This document shows positions 7,130 to 15,643 of a DNA stretch of 64,000 nucleotides, in pieces (the first letter of the stretch is position 1; every line of letters begins with the position of its first letter). Position numbers and translations under genes: made by a program. The notes below the pieces were generated by a model. It was not told where the DNA came from, ran no database searches, and saw only the letters and a program-made list of their open reading frames with translations. Source of the DNA: Chloroflexota bacterium (lineage in GTDB: Bacteria > Chloroflexota > Dehalococcoidia > Lucifugimonadales > UBA3495); assembly GCA_028875055.1 (NCBI GenBank), contig JAPPGG010000014.1, positions 134,722-198,721 of the forward strand, given 5' to 3'.

Positions 7130-9769
7130 ATGGTAACTTCAGCACCCGTACCACCGTCCGGTGGGATAAGGCCCATCCGCATCGAAGAGGAGATGCGGAC
7201 TTCTTACCTCAGCTACGCCATGAGCGTCATTGTTTCGAGGGCGCTTCCCGACGTGCGGGACGGGCTGAAGCCGGTGCAGCGGCGCATTCTTTACGCCATG
7301 CACGATATGGGCATGCGCCCCAACCAGGCCCATAGAAAGAGCGCCCGGATCGTGGGCGAGGTATTGGGCAAGTTCCATCCCCACAGCGACACGCCAGTTT
7401 ATGACGCCCTGGTCCGAATGGCGCAGACCTTCTCCATGCGTTATCCCCTCATCGACGGGCAGGGCAACTTTGGCAGCGTGGACGGGGACCCGCCGGCGGC
7501 CATGCGGTACACCGAAGCGCGGTTGGCTTCCATAGCTGACGAACTGCTTTCCGATATCGACCTGAACACCGTTGATTTCTCCCTCAACTTCGATGACTCC
7601 CTGAACGAACCGGAGGTCCTGCCCAGCCGGATGCCAAACCTGCTGGTCAACGGGGCCACCGGAATTGCTGTGGGAATGGCAACCAACCTGCCGCCCCACA
7701 ACCTCGGAGAGATCTGCGACGCAGTCTGCCATGTTATTGACCACCCCAACTGCGTCACCGAGGACTTGATGAAGCTTGTTCCGGGGCCGGACTTCCCTAC
7801 CCATGGGTACATCCGGGGCAAGCAGGGAATCATTGATACCTACACCACCGGCCGGGGCCGGATTGTGATGGAGGCCAAGACCGAAATAGAGGAAATTCGG
7901 GGCGGTCGCCAGCGCATAATCGTCACCGAGCTGCCATACCAGGTGAACAAGGCTAACCTGGTGGAAAAGATTGCCCAGCTGGTCAGGGACAAGCGGGTTG
8001 AGGGCATTTCGGATATTAGGGATGAGTCCGACCGCCAGGGAATGCGGGTGGTCATCGAGTTGCGCCGCGACGCCCAGGCTAATATCGTCCTGAACAACCT
8101 CTATCGCCACACCGCCCTGCGCAGTTCCTTCAACGCCATTATGCTGGCCCTGGTGGCCGGCCAACCCCAGGTGCTGCCCCTCAAGCGGGCCCTCACCCTG
8201 TTCGTTGAGCATCGCCAGGAGGTCATTCGCCGCCGGTCAGAATTCCTGCTCCAGCGCGCCCGCGACCGGGACCACATACTGCAGGGCCTGCTGCTGGCCC
8301 TGGATGTGATGGACCAGGTAATTCAGATCATCCGCACATCCGCCGACGCCGAGAGCGCCCGCACCAACCTGATGGACGAATTCGACCTCAGCCAGGTCCA
8401 GGCGCAGGCTATTCTGGACATGCAGCTGCGCCGGTTGGCGGCCCTGGAACGGGAACGCCTCCAGAACGAGCACGACGAACTGCAGAAGACCATTGCAGGC
8501 CTGGAAGCCCTTCTGGCTGATCCCCGCAAGATTCTGAATGAGATCAAGAAGGAAACGCGCAAGCTCAAGAAGGACTTCGGCGATGCGCGCCGGACCCGTA
8601 TTGAAGTGGAAGAGGTTGGCGAACAGTCCGCCGAGCAGTTTATACCGCACCAGGATGTGATGATAACCCTGAGCCAGCGGGGCTACATCAAGCGGGTACC
8701 CTGTGATACCTACCGCACCCAGAACCGGGGCGGCAAGGGCGTCCGTGGGATGACTACCCGGGAAGACGACGCCCTGATGGACCTGGTGGTGGTGGATACC
8801 CATGACACGCTTCTGTTTTTCACCAACCGTGGCCGGGTGTATCCCCTGAAGGCCTACCAGCTTCAGGGAGACACTTCCCGTACCAGCCGGGGCACCCTGC
8901 TGGTCAACCTCATCCCCATCGCGCGCAACGAGCAGGTCCAGGCCATGCTGCCGGTGAAGAACGCCAGGGACAGTTCCATGCTTGTCCTGGCCACCAGGCT
9001 GGGCGAGATCAAAGCCCTCAAGGAAGGCGAGCTAACCAACATACGCCCTTCAGGCCTCATAGTGATGGACTTGGAGGACGGAGACGAACTGGTCGGCGTA
9101 TCCCAGGTCGGCGACTCCGAAGAAGTCGTAATGGTGACCGAAAAGGGACAGGCCATATTGTTCCAGTTCCGCAATTGCGAGGACCCAAGAAAGAACCTGA
9201 CGCCTCGTTCCCGTTCCGCGGGCGGGGTGAAGGGCATAAAGCTGGTTTCCGACGACAGGGTGGTCGGTATGTCGACGGTAACCCCGGAAGGCCAACTGCT
9301 GGTGGTGAGCGAGGGCGGCTACGGCAAATCAACCCCCTTGAAGAACTATCCACGGCATGGGCGCGGCGGCCAGGGAGTGCGCACCTTCCGGGTAAACGAA
9401 AAGACCGGACCGGTGGCCGCCTCCCGCGTGGTTACCGATGACGAGGGCCAGGAGGTCTTCATAATTTCCGCCAAGGCGCAGGTGGTGCGCATCAACCTGG
9501 AAGACGTGAAGGTGACTAACAGCCGGTACACCCAGGGGGTCATTGTCTGGCGCGACCGGGAGCCCGACGACTACGTTGCTTCGGTCGCCTGCTTCACGGA
9601 GAACGACTATTCCACCGGAGGAGCCGGCGCCGAGAATGCCACTGCCGCACAGCCGGAAGCGGCGGCACCAACCGAACCGGCCATGGAGGAATCGGACGAG
9701 GTTGAAGCTCTCGATGGAGTACCGGACGACGAACCCGCAGAGGGCGCCGCAACTGATGAGGACGATTAG
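7130..9769 (+). CDS. gyrA: DNA gyrase subunit A (type IIA topoisomerase)
   Basis: 879 residues. The breakage-reunion domain starts with [20 protein letters not shown], and the catalytic Tyr127 lies in AAMRYTEAR. The quinolone-determining region reads [12 protein letters not shown]: Ser86, Thr88 and Pro89 stand where E. coli GyrA has Gly81, Ser83 and Ala84; Asp92 (E. coli Asp87) is kept. A coiled-coil tower region precedes the C-terminal six-blade DNA-wrapping domain, which carries [10 protein letters not shown] as its GyrA-box equivalent. The tail is strongly acidic (residues about 835-879). Gyrase introduces negative supercoils using ATP with GyrB, which is not in the window. AAGGAG lies 8 bases before the ATG. 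A long hairpin follows. Confidence 0.95.
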   Translation: MVTSAPVPPSGGIRPIRIEEEMRTSYLSYAMSVIVSRALPDVRDGLKPVQRRILYAMHDMGMRPNQAHRKSARIVGEVLGKFHPHSDTPVYDALVRMAQTFSMRYPLIDGQGNFGSVDGDPPAAMRYTEARLASIADELLSDIDLNTVDFSLNFDDSLNEPEVLPSRMPNLLVNGATGIAVGMATNLPPHNLGEICDAVCHVIDHPNCVTEDLMKLVPGPDFPTHGYIRGKQGIIDTYTTGRGRIVMEAKTEIEEIRGGRQRIIVTELPYQVNKANLVEKIAQLVRDKRVEGISDIRDESDRQGMRVVIELRRDAQANIVLNNLYRHTALRSSFNAIMLALVAGQPQVLPLKRALTLFVEHRQEVIRRRSEFLLQRARDRDHILQGLLLALDVMDQVIQIIRTSADAESARTNLMDEFDLSQVQAQAILDMQLRRLAALERERLQNEHDELQKTIAGLEALLADPRKILNEIKKETRKLKKDFGDARRTRIEVEEVGEQSAEQFIPHQDVMITLSQRGYIKRVPCDTYRTQNRGGKGVRGMTTREDDALMDLVVVDTHDTLLFFTNRGRVYPLKAYQLQGDTSRTSRGTLLVNLIPIARNEQVQAMLPVKNARDSSMLVLATRLGEIKALKEGELTNIRPSGLIVMDLEDGDELVGVSQVGDSEEVVMVTEKGQAILFQFRNCEDPRKNLTPRSRSAGGVKGIKLVSDDRVVGMSTVTPEGQLLVVSEGGYGKSTPLKNYPRHGRGGQGVRTFRVNEKTGPVAASRVVTDDEGQEVFIISAKAQVVRINLEDVKVTNSRYTQGVIVWRDREPDDYVASVACFTENDYSTGGAGAENATAAQPEAAAPTEPAMEESDEVEALDGVPDDEPAEGAATDEDD

Positions 9770-9835
9770 ACCGCAGAGACAGGACCTGCCGTGAAGGCAT
9801 TGGCCTGACCCACCCCTTCACTTTTGCGAAAGTCT

Positions 9836-9877
9836 ATCAAGGGAGCTACCAGCTAAGGCGCTGGTAGCTCCCTTGAT
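9836..9877. terminator. 17-bp perfect hairpin after gyrA
   Basis: Perfect inverted repeat atcaagggagctaccag / ctggtagctcccttgat with an 8-base loop, followed by ttgcggttattta. It is one of the strongest hairpins in the window and ends the gyrA transcript. Its right arm overlaps the -35 of the next promoter. Confidence 0.8.
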
Positions 9878-9901
9878 TTGCGGTTATTTATCTCATATAA
9901 T
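9873..9901 (+). promoter_or_regulatory. Sigma70-like promoter of the alpha/beta hydrolase gene
   Basis: TTGATT (9873-9878), 17-bp spacer, perfect TATAAT (9896-9901). The -35 is embedded in the right arm of the gyrA terminator hairpin. The predicted leader is about 80 bases. Confidence 0.55.
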
Positions 9902-9988
9902 CTGTCGGGTTTGCATTTTCGATATAAATAAATGCCATGAATTTGACAATCCAGTCAGACCAGGGCACACAAATTCGGAGGAAACGAA

Positions 9989-10684
9989 TTGAAGTTGGTA
10001 TTTATCCACGGAGCGGGAAGTTCAAGCCTGGCCTTCTATTACCAACTGCAGCACTTCCGCAATTCCAAGGCGTTGGATCTGCCCGGCCATCCCAACGGTC
10101 AACCCTGTCCCAGCATTGAACAGTACCTGGAATGGGTCAGAGGATTTACGACCGCCCGCCGCTACAAGGATATGGTGATCTGCGGGCATTCCATGGGCGG
10201 CGCCATCAGCATGTTGTATGCCCTTCGCTATCCGGAAGAAGTCAAGGGTATCATCCTTATGGGTACGGGCGCCCGCCTGCGCGTTCACCCGGACTACCTC
10301 AAGCTGGGAAGGGAATCCGCAGAGGATACTTCGGAGTGGCTGGAAAACCAGATGGCCTACTACCCGGGGGTTGCACCCGATATGGTTCAGTCCCTGAAGC
10401 GCCGTTCTATGGAAATTGGGCCCAGCGTTGAACTCAACGACCTTATGGCGTGCGACCAGTTTGACGTGATGAACGAGGTGCAGAATATTGACCTGCCCAC
10501 CCTGGTGATCTGCGGTTCAGAGGACACAATGACACCCGTAAAGTACTCCGACTACCTGACTGACAAGATTTCCGGAGCCAGGAAGGTGGTTGTCCCGGGG
10601 GCGTCTCACTTCGTGCAACTCCAGAAATACAAGCAGGTGAACGCCAGCATCGAGGAGTTTGTGTCCTCCCTGAAACGAGGATAG
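9989..10684 (+). CDS. Alpha/beta hydrolase
   Basis: 231 residues with a minimal alpha/beta-hydrolase core. The oxyanion block FIHGAGSS lies near residue 5, the nucleophile elbow GHSMGG gives Ser68, the acid is in CGSEDTMTP (Asp near 182) and the base His is in PGASHFVQL. The protein is cytosolic with no signal peptide. It probably hydrolyses an ester or similar bond, but the family is too broad to name a substrate. The start codon is TTG at 9989, chosen because CGGAGGA sits 7 bases upstream and no ATG or GTG in frame fits the fold. It is monocistronic, between a promoter and a strong terminator. Confidence 0.85.
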   Translation: MKLVFIHGAGSSSLAFYYQLQHFRNSKALDLPGHPNGQPCPSIEQYLEWVRGFTTARRYKDMVICGHSMGGAISMLYALRYPEEVKGIILMGTGARLRVHPDYLKLGRESAEDTSEWLENQMAYYPGVAPDMVQSLKRRSMEIGPSVELNDLMACDQFDVMNEVQNIDLPTLVICGSEDTMTPVKYSDYLTDKISGARKVVVPGASHFVQLQKYKQVNASIEEFVSSLKRG

Positions 10685-10723
10685 GCAGTCTCCGGAAAAA
10701 AATTCCCGCGGGCGTAATCAAAA

Positions 10724-10758
10724 GCAGGCCGGGCACGCTACCAGCGTACCCGGCCTGT
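10724..10758. terminator. Bidirectional terminator between convergent genes
   Basis: Stem CAGGCCGGG/CCCGGCCTG with an inner ACGC/GCGT extension. It lies in the 105-base gap between the plus-strand hydrolase and the minus-strand flavin reductase, so it can end both transcripts. Confidence 0.7.
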
Positions 10759-10789
10759 TGCATTGCCAGCCGCAGTCCTCTTTGCCTGG

Positions 10790-11281
10790 CTATTCCTGGC
10801 GGTCGTTGGGGTGGTACCAGCGGCTCTTGTAAAACATCAGGGGATTGGCTTCTTCGTTGCGAATGACTTCCTTCACCTCTCCCATGTAAACGGTGTGGTC
10901 TCCGTAAACGTGGGAACCCACTACCTCACAGCCGAAGAACACCATGGAGTCGTCCAGCATCGGCAACTGGTCCTGGGCAATGGTGTAGTGATATTCGGTG
11001 CCCTCCTGCCGGTCCTCAGGCCGCTTGGCGAAATATACGCCCAGCTCTTCCTGGTCCTCTCCCAGGATGTTCACTCCAAACTTGCCGCTGCGCTCCACAT
11101 ACCCGTAAGTATGGGTACCGTGGGCGACGCAGATAAGCACCGTTGGAGGGTCCAGGCAAACTGAAGTAAAGGAGTTGGCAGTCATGGAGTGGGGCACTCC
11201 ATCGTCATCTATCGAGGTAACCACGGTCACCCCGGTGGCGAAGAGGGACATTGCCGACCTGAAATCATCTCTGCTAGTCAA
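10790..11281 (-). CDS. Flavin reductase-like (FMN-binding split-barrel) protein
   Basis: About 163 residues of the flavin reductase-like domain. The N-terminal block FRSAMSLFATGVTVVTS is followed by MTANSFTSVCLDPP and a GKFGVNIL segment, all family hallmarks. Members reduce FMN/FAD with NAD(P)H, often serving a two-component monooxygenase, or bind flavin as an oxidoreductase subunit. I choose the TTG at 11281: it has GGGAAGG 8 bases upstream, and a perfect TATAAT lies at 11312-11317, inside the longer open frame that would start at 11374. No partner monooxygenase is adjacent. Confidence 0.8.
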   Translation of the reverse strand: MTSRDDFRSAMSLFATGVTVVTSIDDDGVPHSMTANSFTSVCLDPPTVLICVAHGTHTYGYVERSGKFGVNILGEDQEELGVYFAKRPEDRQEGTEYHYTIAQDQLPMLDDSMVFFGCEVVGSHVYGDHTVYMGEVKEVIRNEEANPLMFYKSRWYHPNDRQE

Positions 11282-11311
11282 GTTCCAGACCTTCCCTTTG
11301 TGATTTGCCCA

Positions 11312-11340
11312 ATTATAACCCTTGCACCAGCAACCTGCTA
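11312..11340 (-). promoter_or_regulatory. Candidate promoter of the flavin reductase gene
   Basis: Perfect TATAAT on the minus strand (11317 to 11312) with only a weak -35. Its position supports the short TTG-started form of the protein. Confidence 0.4.
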
Positions 11341-11496
11341 CTACGTTCTCGGGGATTCCGCTGAAACTCTCCATGAGCCTCAGTCCAGGCCCTGCATCGT
11401 TGTGAGCGCAGGTCCCTCCAGGATGACTCGACGACTACATTGCTGACGTGAGCGCACCCGCCACCCAGGCCTGGCAGACCACGGAAGGCTGGACAG

Positions 11497-12471
11497 CTAC
11501 CGGGGCCAGGCCGCGAAGCATTCGCCAATCTCATCCGGCGCCGCAGCCCTGGCGGCTGACGCATCCAGCTTCAGCACAGTATCCGGTGGGATGAGGCCAT
11601 CGAACAGGTCAGGGTGGGTCAGTTGCGCCAGTATTTCCAGGCCCGTGACTATTCTCGGGCCGGGCACACTGAAATACACGTGGTCAATCAGGTACACCTC
11701 TCCTGACTGCACGGCCGGAAGAGATTCCCAACCCGCTTGAGAAGCCAGCCAGGGAATCTCGGTCTTGTGCCGGTCCAGGCCCGACGAGCACAGGTCCACA
11801 AACAGCTTTTCGGGAGCGTAGTCAACTACCTGCGTCCAGGTCAGGCGGGTGGCAGGGCAGCCGGGCTGGAACATGTCCATGACGCCACCCGCTCGCTGCA
11901 GGAGGTCTGGTATCCAGTGCCCGCCGACTACAATTGGATCAATTCCCTCCAGGGAAAAGACTCTTGGCCGTTTCCTCGCGGCGGCCAAAGTCCTTTCGAT
12001 TCGCCCTACCCTTTCCTCGAGTTCTGCGACCAGTTCCGATGCCGGCTGAGGGGCCCCGCAGGTCTTGCCCACCTCGCCTATGGATTGGAAAATCTCCGGC
12101 AAGGTCCGGGGATTGAGAACAACCACCTCCGGAGGCATGGGCATCTGTTCCACGGTGCGGCCTACCGTCTGCGCATCGACCTCGCAGAAATAGCATAGGT
12201 CCTGGGTCAGTACCACGTCCGGAGAGTTGTTGGAGATCCACTCTCCATCCAGCTCATAAGGACTCTCGCCAGCCTCCAGAATACGGCGCATCATTGCTTC
12301 CACTTCCTGGCTGGACAGCGTGTCGACATCAATCCGGCTTCGGCACACCACCGGTTTCTCCCTGACTTCCGGGGGATAGTCGCAGAGGTCGGTTACCCCG
12401 ACTATCTGATCACCCAGGCCCAGCGCATATAGTATTTCAGTGCCGCTGGGCAATAGAGAGCAAATTTCCAT
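11497..12471 (-). CDS. BtuF-like periplasmic-binding-fold corrinoid/iron-complex binding protein
   Basis: 324 residues of the helical-backbone metal receptor superfamily (BtuF/FhuD class III binding proteins). The N-terminus MEICSLLPSGTEILYALG begins directly in the first Rossmann-like lobe, with no signal peptide or lipobox. VGVTDLCDYP, NSPDVVLTQDLCYFCEV and a second lobe with GLEILAQLTHPDLF follow. Members with a leader deliver B12 or ferri-siderophore to ABC permeases. Leaderless versions are common beside cobalamin genes and may bind corrinoids in the cytosol. No BtuC or BtuD gene is adjacent. The cobalamin synthesis operon lies 2.5 kb away. Confidence 0.8.
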   Translation of the reverse strand: MEICSLLPSGTEILYALGLGDQIVGVTDLCDYPPEVREKPVVCRSRIDVDTLSSQEVEAMMRRILEAGESPYELDGEWISNNSPDVVLTQDLCYFCEVDAQTVGRTVEQMPMPPEVVVLNPRTLPEIFQSIGEVGKTCGAPQPASELVAELEERVGRIERTLAAARKRPRVFSLEGIDPIVVGGHWIPDLLQRAGGVMDMFQPGCPATRLTWTQVVDYAPEKLFVDLCSSGLDRHKTEIPWLASQAGWESLPAVQSGEVYLIDHVYFSVPGPRIVTGLEILAQLTHPDLFDGLIPPDTVLKLDASAARAAAPDEIGECFAAWPR

Positions 12472-12623
12472 ACTCCCTCACTCTTCCATCCGGACCACCA
12501 GAGCCATTCCGGCCCGATATAACATCCTGCTTATGGCAAACCACAAAATACATACTGTAGAATATTTGAAGGCCCGCATTGCCGAATCCCCGTTCGGTGT
12601 GCCGCAGCCTGTTCTCACCGCAA

Positions 12624-12652
12624 TTGACTCAAGGGCTCATCGCCCGGATTCT
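12624..12652 (+). promoter_or_regulatory. Promoter giving a probable leaderless mRNA
   Basis: TTGACT (12624-12629), 17-bp spacer, GATTCT (12647-12652). The ATG is at 12658, within the expected start-site distance, and no ribosome binding site is present, which suggests a leaderless transcript. Confidence 0.45.
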
Positions 12653-12657
12653 ACCAA

Positions 12658-13956
12658 ATGGACCAAGCTCAAACACAACCCCAACTGAACTGGAACATCC
12701 TGGCCTTCCTGCGCCTGGGAGCCTTCAGCTTTGGCATTACCGGTTTCTTCCTGACCATGGAAACCATCATCCTGCCGACGCTGGTATTGGACATCGCGCC
12801 TGAGGGGGCCAAGAACTCCATGCTGGGGGCCCTGGGGTTCAGCGGTCTGCTGGCCGCGGCCCTGGTACAGCCCATCGTCGGGTCTTACAGCGACCGCACC
12901 CGGTCTCCACTGGGCCGGCGCGTGCCTTACATGCTGGGGGGCGTGCTTTGCGTTTGCCTCGGATTGACCGGCCTGTCTTTCACCCTGACACTGATTTCAT
13001 TTCTGATTATCTGGATTTTCATCCAGGCGAACGCGGGCATCAGCAACGCCCCTTACCTGGCGCTCATCGGCGACCTGGTGCCGTCAAGTCGGATCGGGGC
13101 GGCTTCCTCCCTCAAGATACTTGCCGATGCCATGGGCGCGGTGGTCCTGGTTGCCGTTTGCGGCAGCCTCATCAGTTTCTACAGAGGGCCCGAATCCGTC
13201 GAATGGCTTCGCATCACCTTTGGGGTACTGGGCGGAACGCTGATTGTCACCGTGCTGGTCAGTTCATCCATTGCCGCTACCAGGGAAAGGGCCACAAGGG
13301 CCCTGCACAGAGGAGCGACCACTCTCAGGCATCCAACCCGGGGACTGCACCCTCACCTGCTGTGGTTTCTGCTTTCCAGGTTCCTGCTGATTACCGCCAC
13401 TTTCGTGTTTCCGACCTATGGACTTTTCTTCCTGCGGGACGTGGTGATGGTGAGCAATCCGGCGCAGACCCTGGGAACGGCCGTCATTGCCATTGGCGGG
13501 GCGCTGGCGCTGAGTCTCTACCCTGCGGTCTGGATATCCGACAGAATCGGGCGAAAGCCGGTCATCATTGGCGGGGCAGCGGGAGCGGCCGCAGGATCTA
13601 TCCTGATTTTCTGGGCTACAAATACCATTCAGGTAGTTGCCATTTCCAGCGTGATCGGGCTGTGTCTTGGTCCCGTCCTGAGCGCCAGCTGGGCGCTGGC
13701 CAACGAGATGGCGGTTCCGGGCCGGGAGGGACAGCACATTGCGATTGTCAACCTGGCCACCATTGGTGGAGCGGCCTTTTCCAAGACCCTGGGGCCACTG
13801 GTAGATCTGTCCAACCGCTTCGTATCCAACGATTCAGGTTACGCCGGTCTGCTGTTTATCTGCGCCTTCCTCTTTGTCCTGGGTAGCATCCTGCTCCTCC
13901 CCCTCAACCAGGACCACGAACAGGCCATCCGGGAAGAGGAACACGCCCTGGAATAG
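12658..13956 (+). CDS. Major facilitator superfamily transporter (sugar/cation symporter-like)
   Basis: 432 residues and about 12 transmembrane helices. After the second helix the loop reads GSYSDRTRSPLGRRVPYM, and the second half has ISDRIGRKPVIIGG; both match MFS A-motif loops. The SDRTRSPLGRRRP-like loop is typical of the glycoside/SLC45-type branch, so a sugar or related solute is possible, but this is weak evidence. It is located in the cytoplasmic membrane. The gene is transcribed from a promoter abutting its ATG and has no Shine-Dalgarno sequence. It converges on the HpcH/HpaI aldolase gene; a small ccggc/gccgg hairpin lies between them. Confidence 0.85.
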   Translation: MDQAQTQPQLNWNILAFLRLGAFSFGITGFFLTMETIILPTLVLDIAPEGAKNSMLGALGFSGLLAAALVQPIVGSYSDRTRSPLGRRVPYMLGGVLCVCLGLTGLSFTLTLISFLIIWIFIQANAGISNAPYLALIGDLVPSSRIGAASSLKILADAMGAVVLVAVCGSLISFYRGPESVEWLRITFGVLGGTLIVTVLVSSSIAATRERATRALHRGATTLRHPTRGLHPHLLWFLLSRFLLITATFVFPTYGLFFLRDVVMVSNPAQTLGTAVIAIGGALALSLYPAVWISDRIGRKPVIIGGAAGAAAGSILIFWATNTIQVVAISSVIGLCLGPVLSASWALANEMAVPGREGQHIAIVNLATIGGAAFSKTLGPLVDLSNRFVSNDSGYAGLLFICAFLFVLGSILLLPLNQDHEQAIREEEHALE

Positions 13957-14024
13957 GCGGTTCAGCGGCCGTCTCCAAGCCGGCAGCCAGCATGCCCGGC
14001 CCTGAGCCGGCCCGGTTGGCGGGA

Positions 14025-14783
14025 CTATCGTCCTTCCGCCGATACTTTTCCAAGGAACTCATTGGCCCCCCGGACAATCCAGGCGTTGAAGGATGTCATC
14101 AGGAAATTGACACCTTTCCCGATGTAATCCTCAACGTTAGCGTCGTTCACCAGGGTCCCGGCAGTCCTTCCTGACTCGACTATGCGAGCAAGGGCGCCGT
14201 CGATGGCTGCCTGCACCTCCGGGTGCCCGGGATTTCCCAGGTGCCCCATGGTCTGCGCCAGGTCAGTGGGAGCTACGAAGAAGACGTCAATGTCGTCAAC
14301 CTTCAGAATCTCGTCCAGGTTTTGCAGGGCCTCCACTTCCTCCAGCAGGACGATTACCATGCTCTGGTCGTTGGCTCCGTGAAAGTAGTCGGTCACGCCG
14401 TAGGACTGGCGGCCGCCGAACATTCCCCGGTACCCCAGTGGCGCATATTTTGACGACTGAGCCGCTTTTTCCGCTTCGGCCCTGGTGTTGATGTGGGGAG
14501 TAACAATGCCCATGGAACCCCGGTCCAGAGTACGGGTGATCAACCAGGGCTCGTTGGCATTTACCCGGGTAATGGGGGTGACCCCCCACAGGTCACAGGC
14601 CCGGGTCATATCCCCCAGCTGTTCCCACGTAACCCCGCCGTGTTCGCACTCCAGCCATATACCGTCGAAACCCAGCGGGCCAAGGAAATCCACCATTTCA
14701 GAGCTCAAGACCCCTGAAATAGTAACTGTAGGCTGGCCGCTTGCCAGCTTCTCCTTAAGGTTGTTTTTCCTGATCGATGGCAT
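14025..14783 (-). CDS. HpcH/HpaI family class II aldolase
   Basis: About 253 residues of the phosphoenolpyruvate/pyruvate TIM-barrel aldolase family. Visible blocks are the substrate-phase Glu/His in WLECEHGG, the ARG-type loop (NANEPWLITRTLD), the GYRGMFGGRQ segment, the metal-binding Glu in VLLEEVEAL and Asp in FFVAPTDLA. Relatives cleave 4-hydroxy-2-oxo acids (HpaI, GarL) to pyruvate plus an aldehyde, using Mg or Mn. I take the ATG at 14783, which has TGAGGA 6 bases upstream; an in-frame TTG at 14795 is the alternative. It is the last gene of the leuS-cbi run, 26 bases after cbiH, with no obvious role in B12 synthesis. Confidence 0.85.
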   Translation of the reverse strand: MPSIRKNNLKEKLASGQPTVTISGVLSSEMVDFLGPLGFDGIWLECEHGGVTWEQLGDMTRACDLWGVTPITRVNANEPWLITRTLDRGSMGIVTPHINTRAEAEKAAQSSKYAPLGYRGMFGGRQSYGVTDYFHGANDQSMVIVLLEEVEALQNLDEILKVDDIDVFFVAPTDLAQTMGHLGNPGHPEVQAAIDGALARIVESGRTAGTLVNDANVEDYIGKGVNFLMTSFNAWIVRGANEFLGKVSAEGR

Positions 14784-14820
14784 ATTGTTCCTCAACTCTC
14801 GATTGAGCTCATAAGCTTCG

Positions 14821-15615
14821 CTATTCGGTCCTGACTTTTTCCTCGTAGCCTCGGGGCGTCACCATCTTGCCGTTCAAAACATAGCTGGTGGAATTGCCGA
14901 TGATTACGGTCGTGAACATGTCCACTTCGGCCGCCTTCTCTTCGAGACTGCCCAGGTCGGTAAGCACAATGCGCTGGTCATCGCGGTATGCTTCACGGAC
15001 CAGCCCGACGGGCGTGTCCGGCTCCCGGTGTTCCAGGAGAATCCTGCGGGCTTCCAGCAGCTGCCAGTCCCGGCGGCGGCTGCGTGGATTGTAGAGCGCC
15101 ACCACAAAGTCGCCCAGGGACGCGGCTTCCAGTCTCCGCTGAATCGTTTCCCAGGGCGTCAACAGGTTGCTGAGACTTATGGCGCAGAAGTCCTGCATCA
15201 GGGGGGAGCCCAGCAACGACGACGCCGATTGCAGGGCGGAGACACCGGGTATGGTGACCACGGCCGGCGATTCTCCATCCCAGTTCCGGTCCGTCAGGAC
15301 GCGGAATACCGGGCCTGCCATCCCATATACCCCTGCGTCGCCCGAAGAAACTACTGCTACGCTGGCGCCGTCATAGGCCAGGTCCACGGCGCGGCTGGCT
15401 CTTTCCAGTTCCTGGCCCAGTTCCATGGAGACAACTTCCTTGTCCGCAGTAAGGGATGCGATCTGCTCCATGTAACCCCGAAACCCGACCACAACCTCAG
15501 ATTCCTGCAGCGCCGCGACTGCGCCGGGCGCCAGCAGCGACGGGGCCCCTGGGCCTAGTCCTACCAAGTACAGGGTGCCATTCTTCCTGGCTTGTGCTTG
15601 ATCTTCCACAGGCAT
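14821..15615 (-). CDS. cbiH: Precorrin-3B / cobalt-precorrin-3 C17-methyltransferase
   Basis: 264 residues of the uroporphyrinogen/precorrin SAM methyltransferase fold. The N-terminal glycine loop is LYLVGLGPGAPSLLAPGA. SSGDAGVYGMAGPV and FVVALYNPRSRRRDWQL are the blocks that distinguish CbiH/CobJ. It methylates C17 and drives ring contraction in corrin synthesis. Neighbours are cbiG upstream (28 bases) and the aldolase gene downstream. In the anaerobic pathway CbiH, CbiF and CbiG act in sequence, which fits the gene order. No C-terminal Fe-S ferredoxin extension is present. Confidence 0.9.
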   Translation of the reverse strand: MPVEDQAQARKNGTLYLVGLGPGAPSLLAPGAVAALQESEVVVGFRGYMEQIASLTADKEVVSMELGQELERASRAVDLAYDGASVAVVSSGDAGVYGMAGPVFRVLTDRNWDGESPAVVTIPGVSALQSASSLLGSPLMQDFCAISLSNLLTPWETIQRRLEAASLGDFVVALYNPRSRRRDWQLLEARRILLEHREPDTPVGLVREAYRDDQRIVLTDLGSLEEKAAEVDMFTTVIIGNSTSYVLNGKMVTPRGYEEKVRTE

Positions 15616-15643
15616 TTTCCCTATCAGACGCGTTTTGGGCCGG

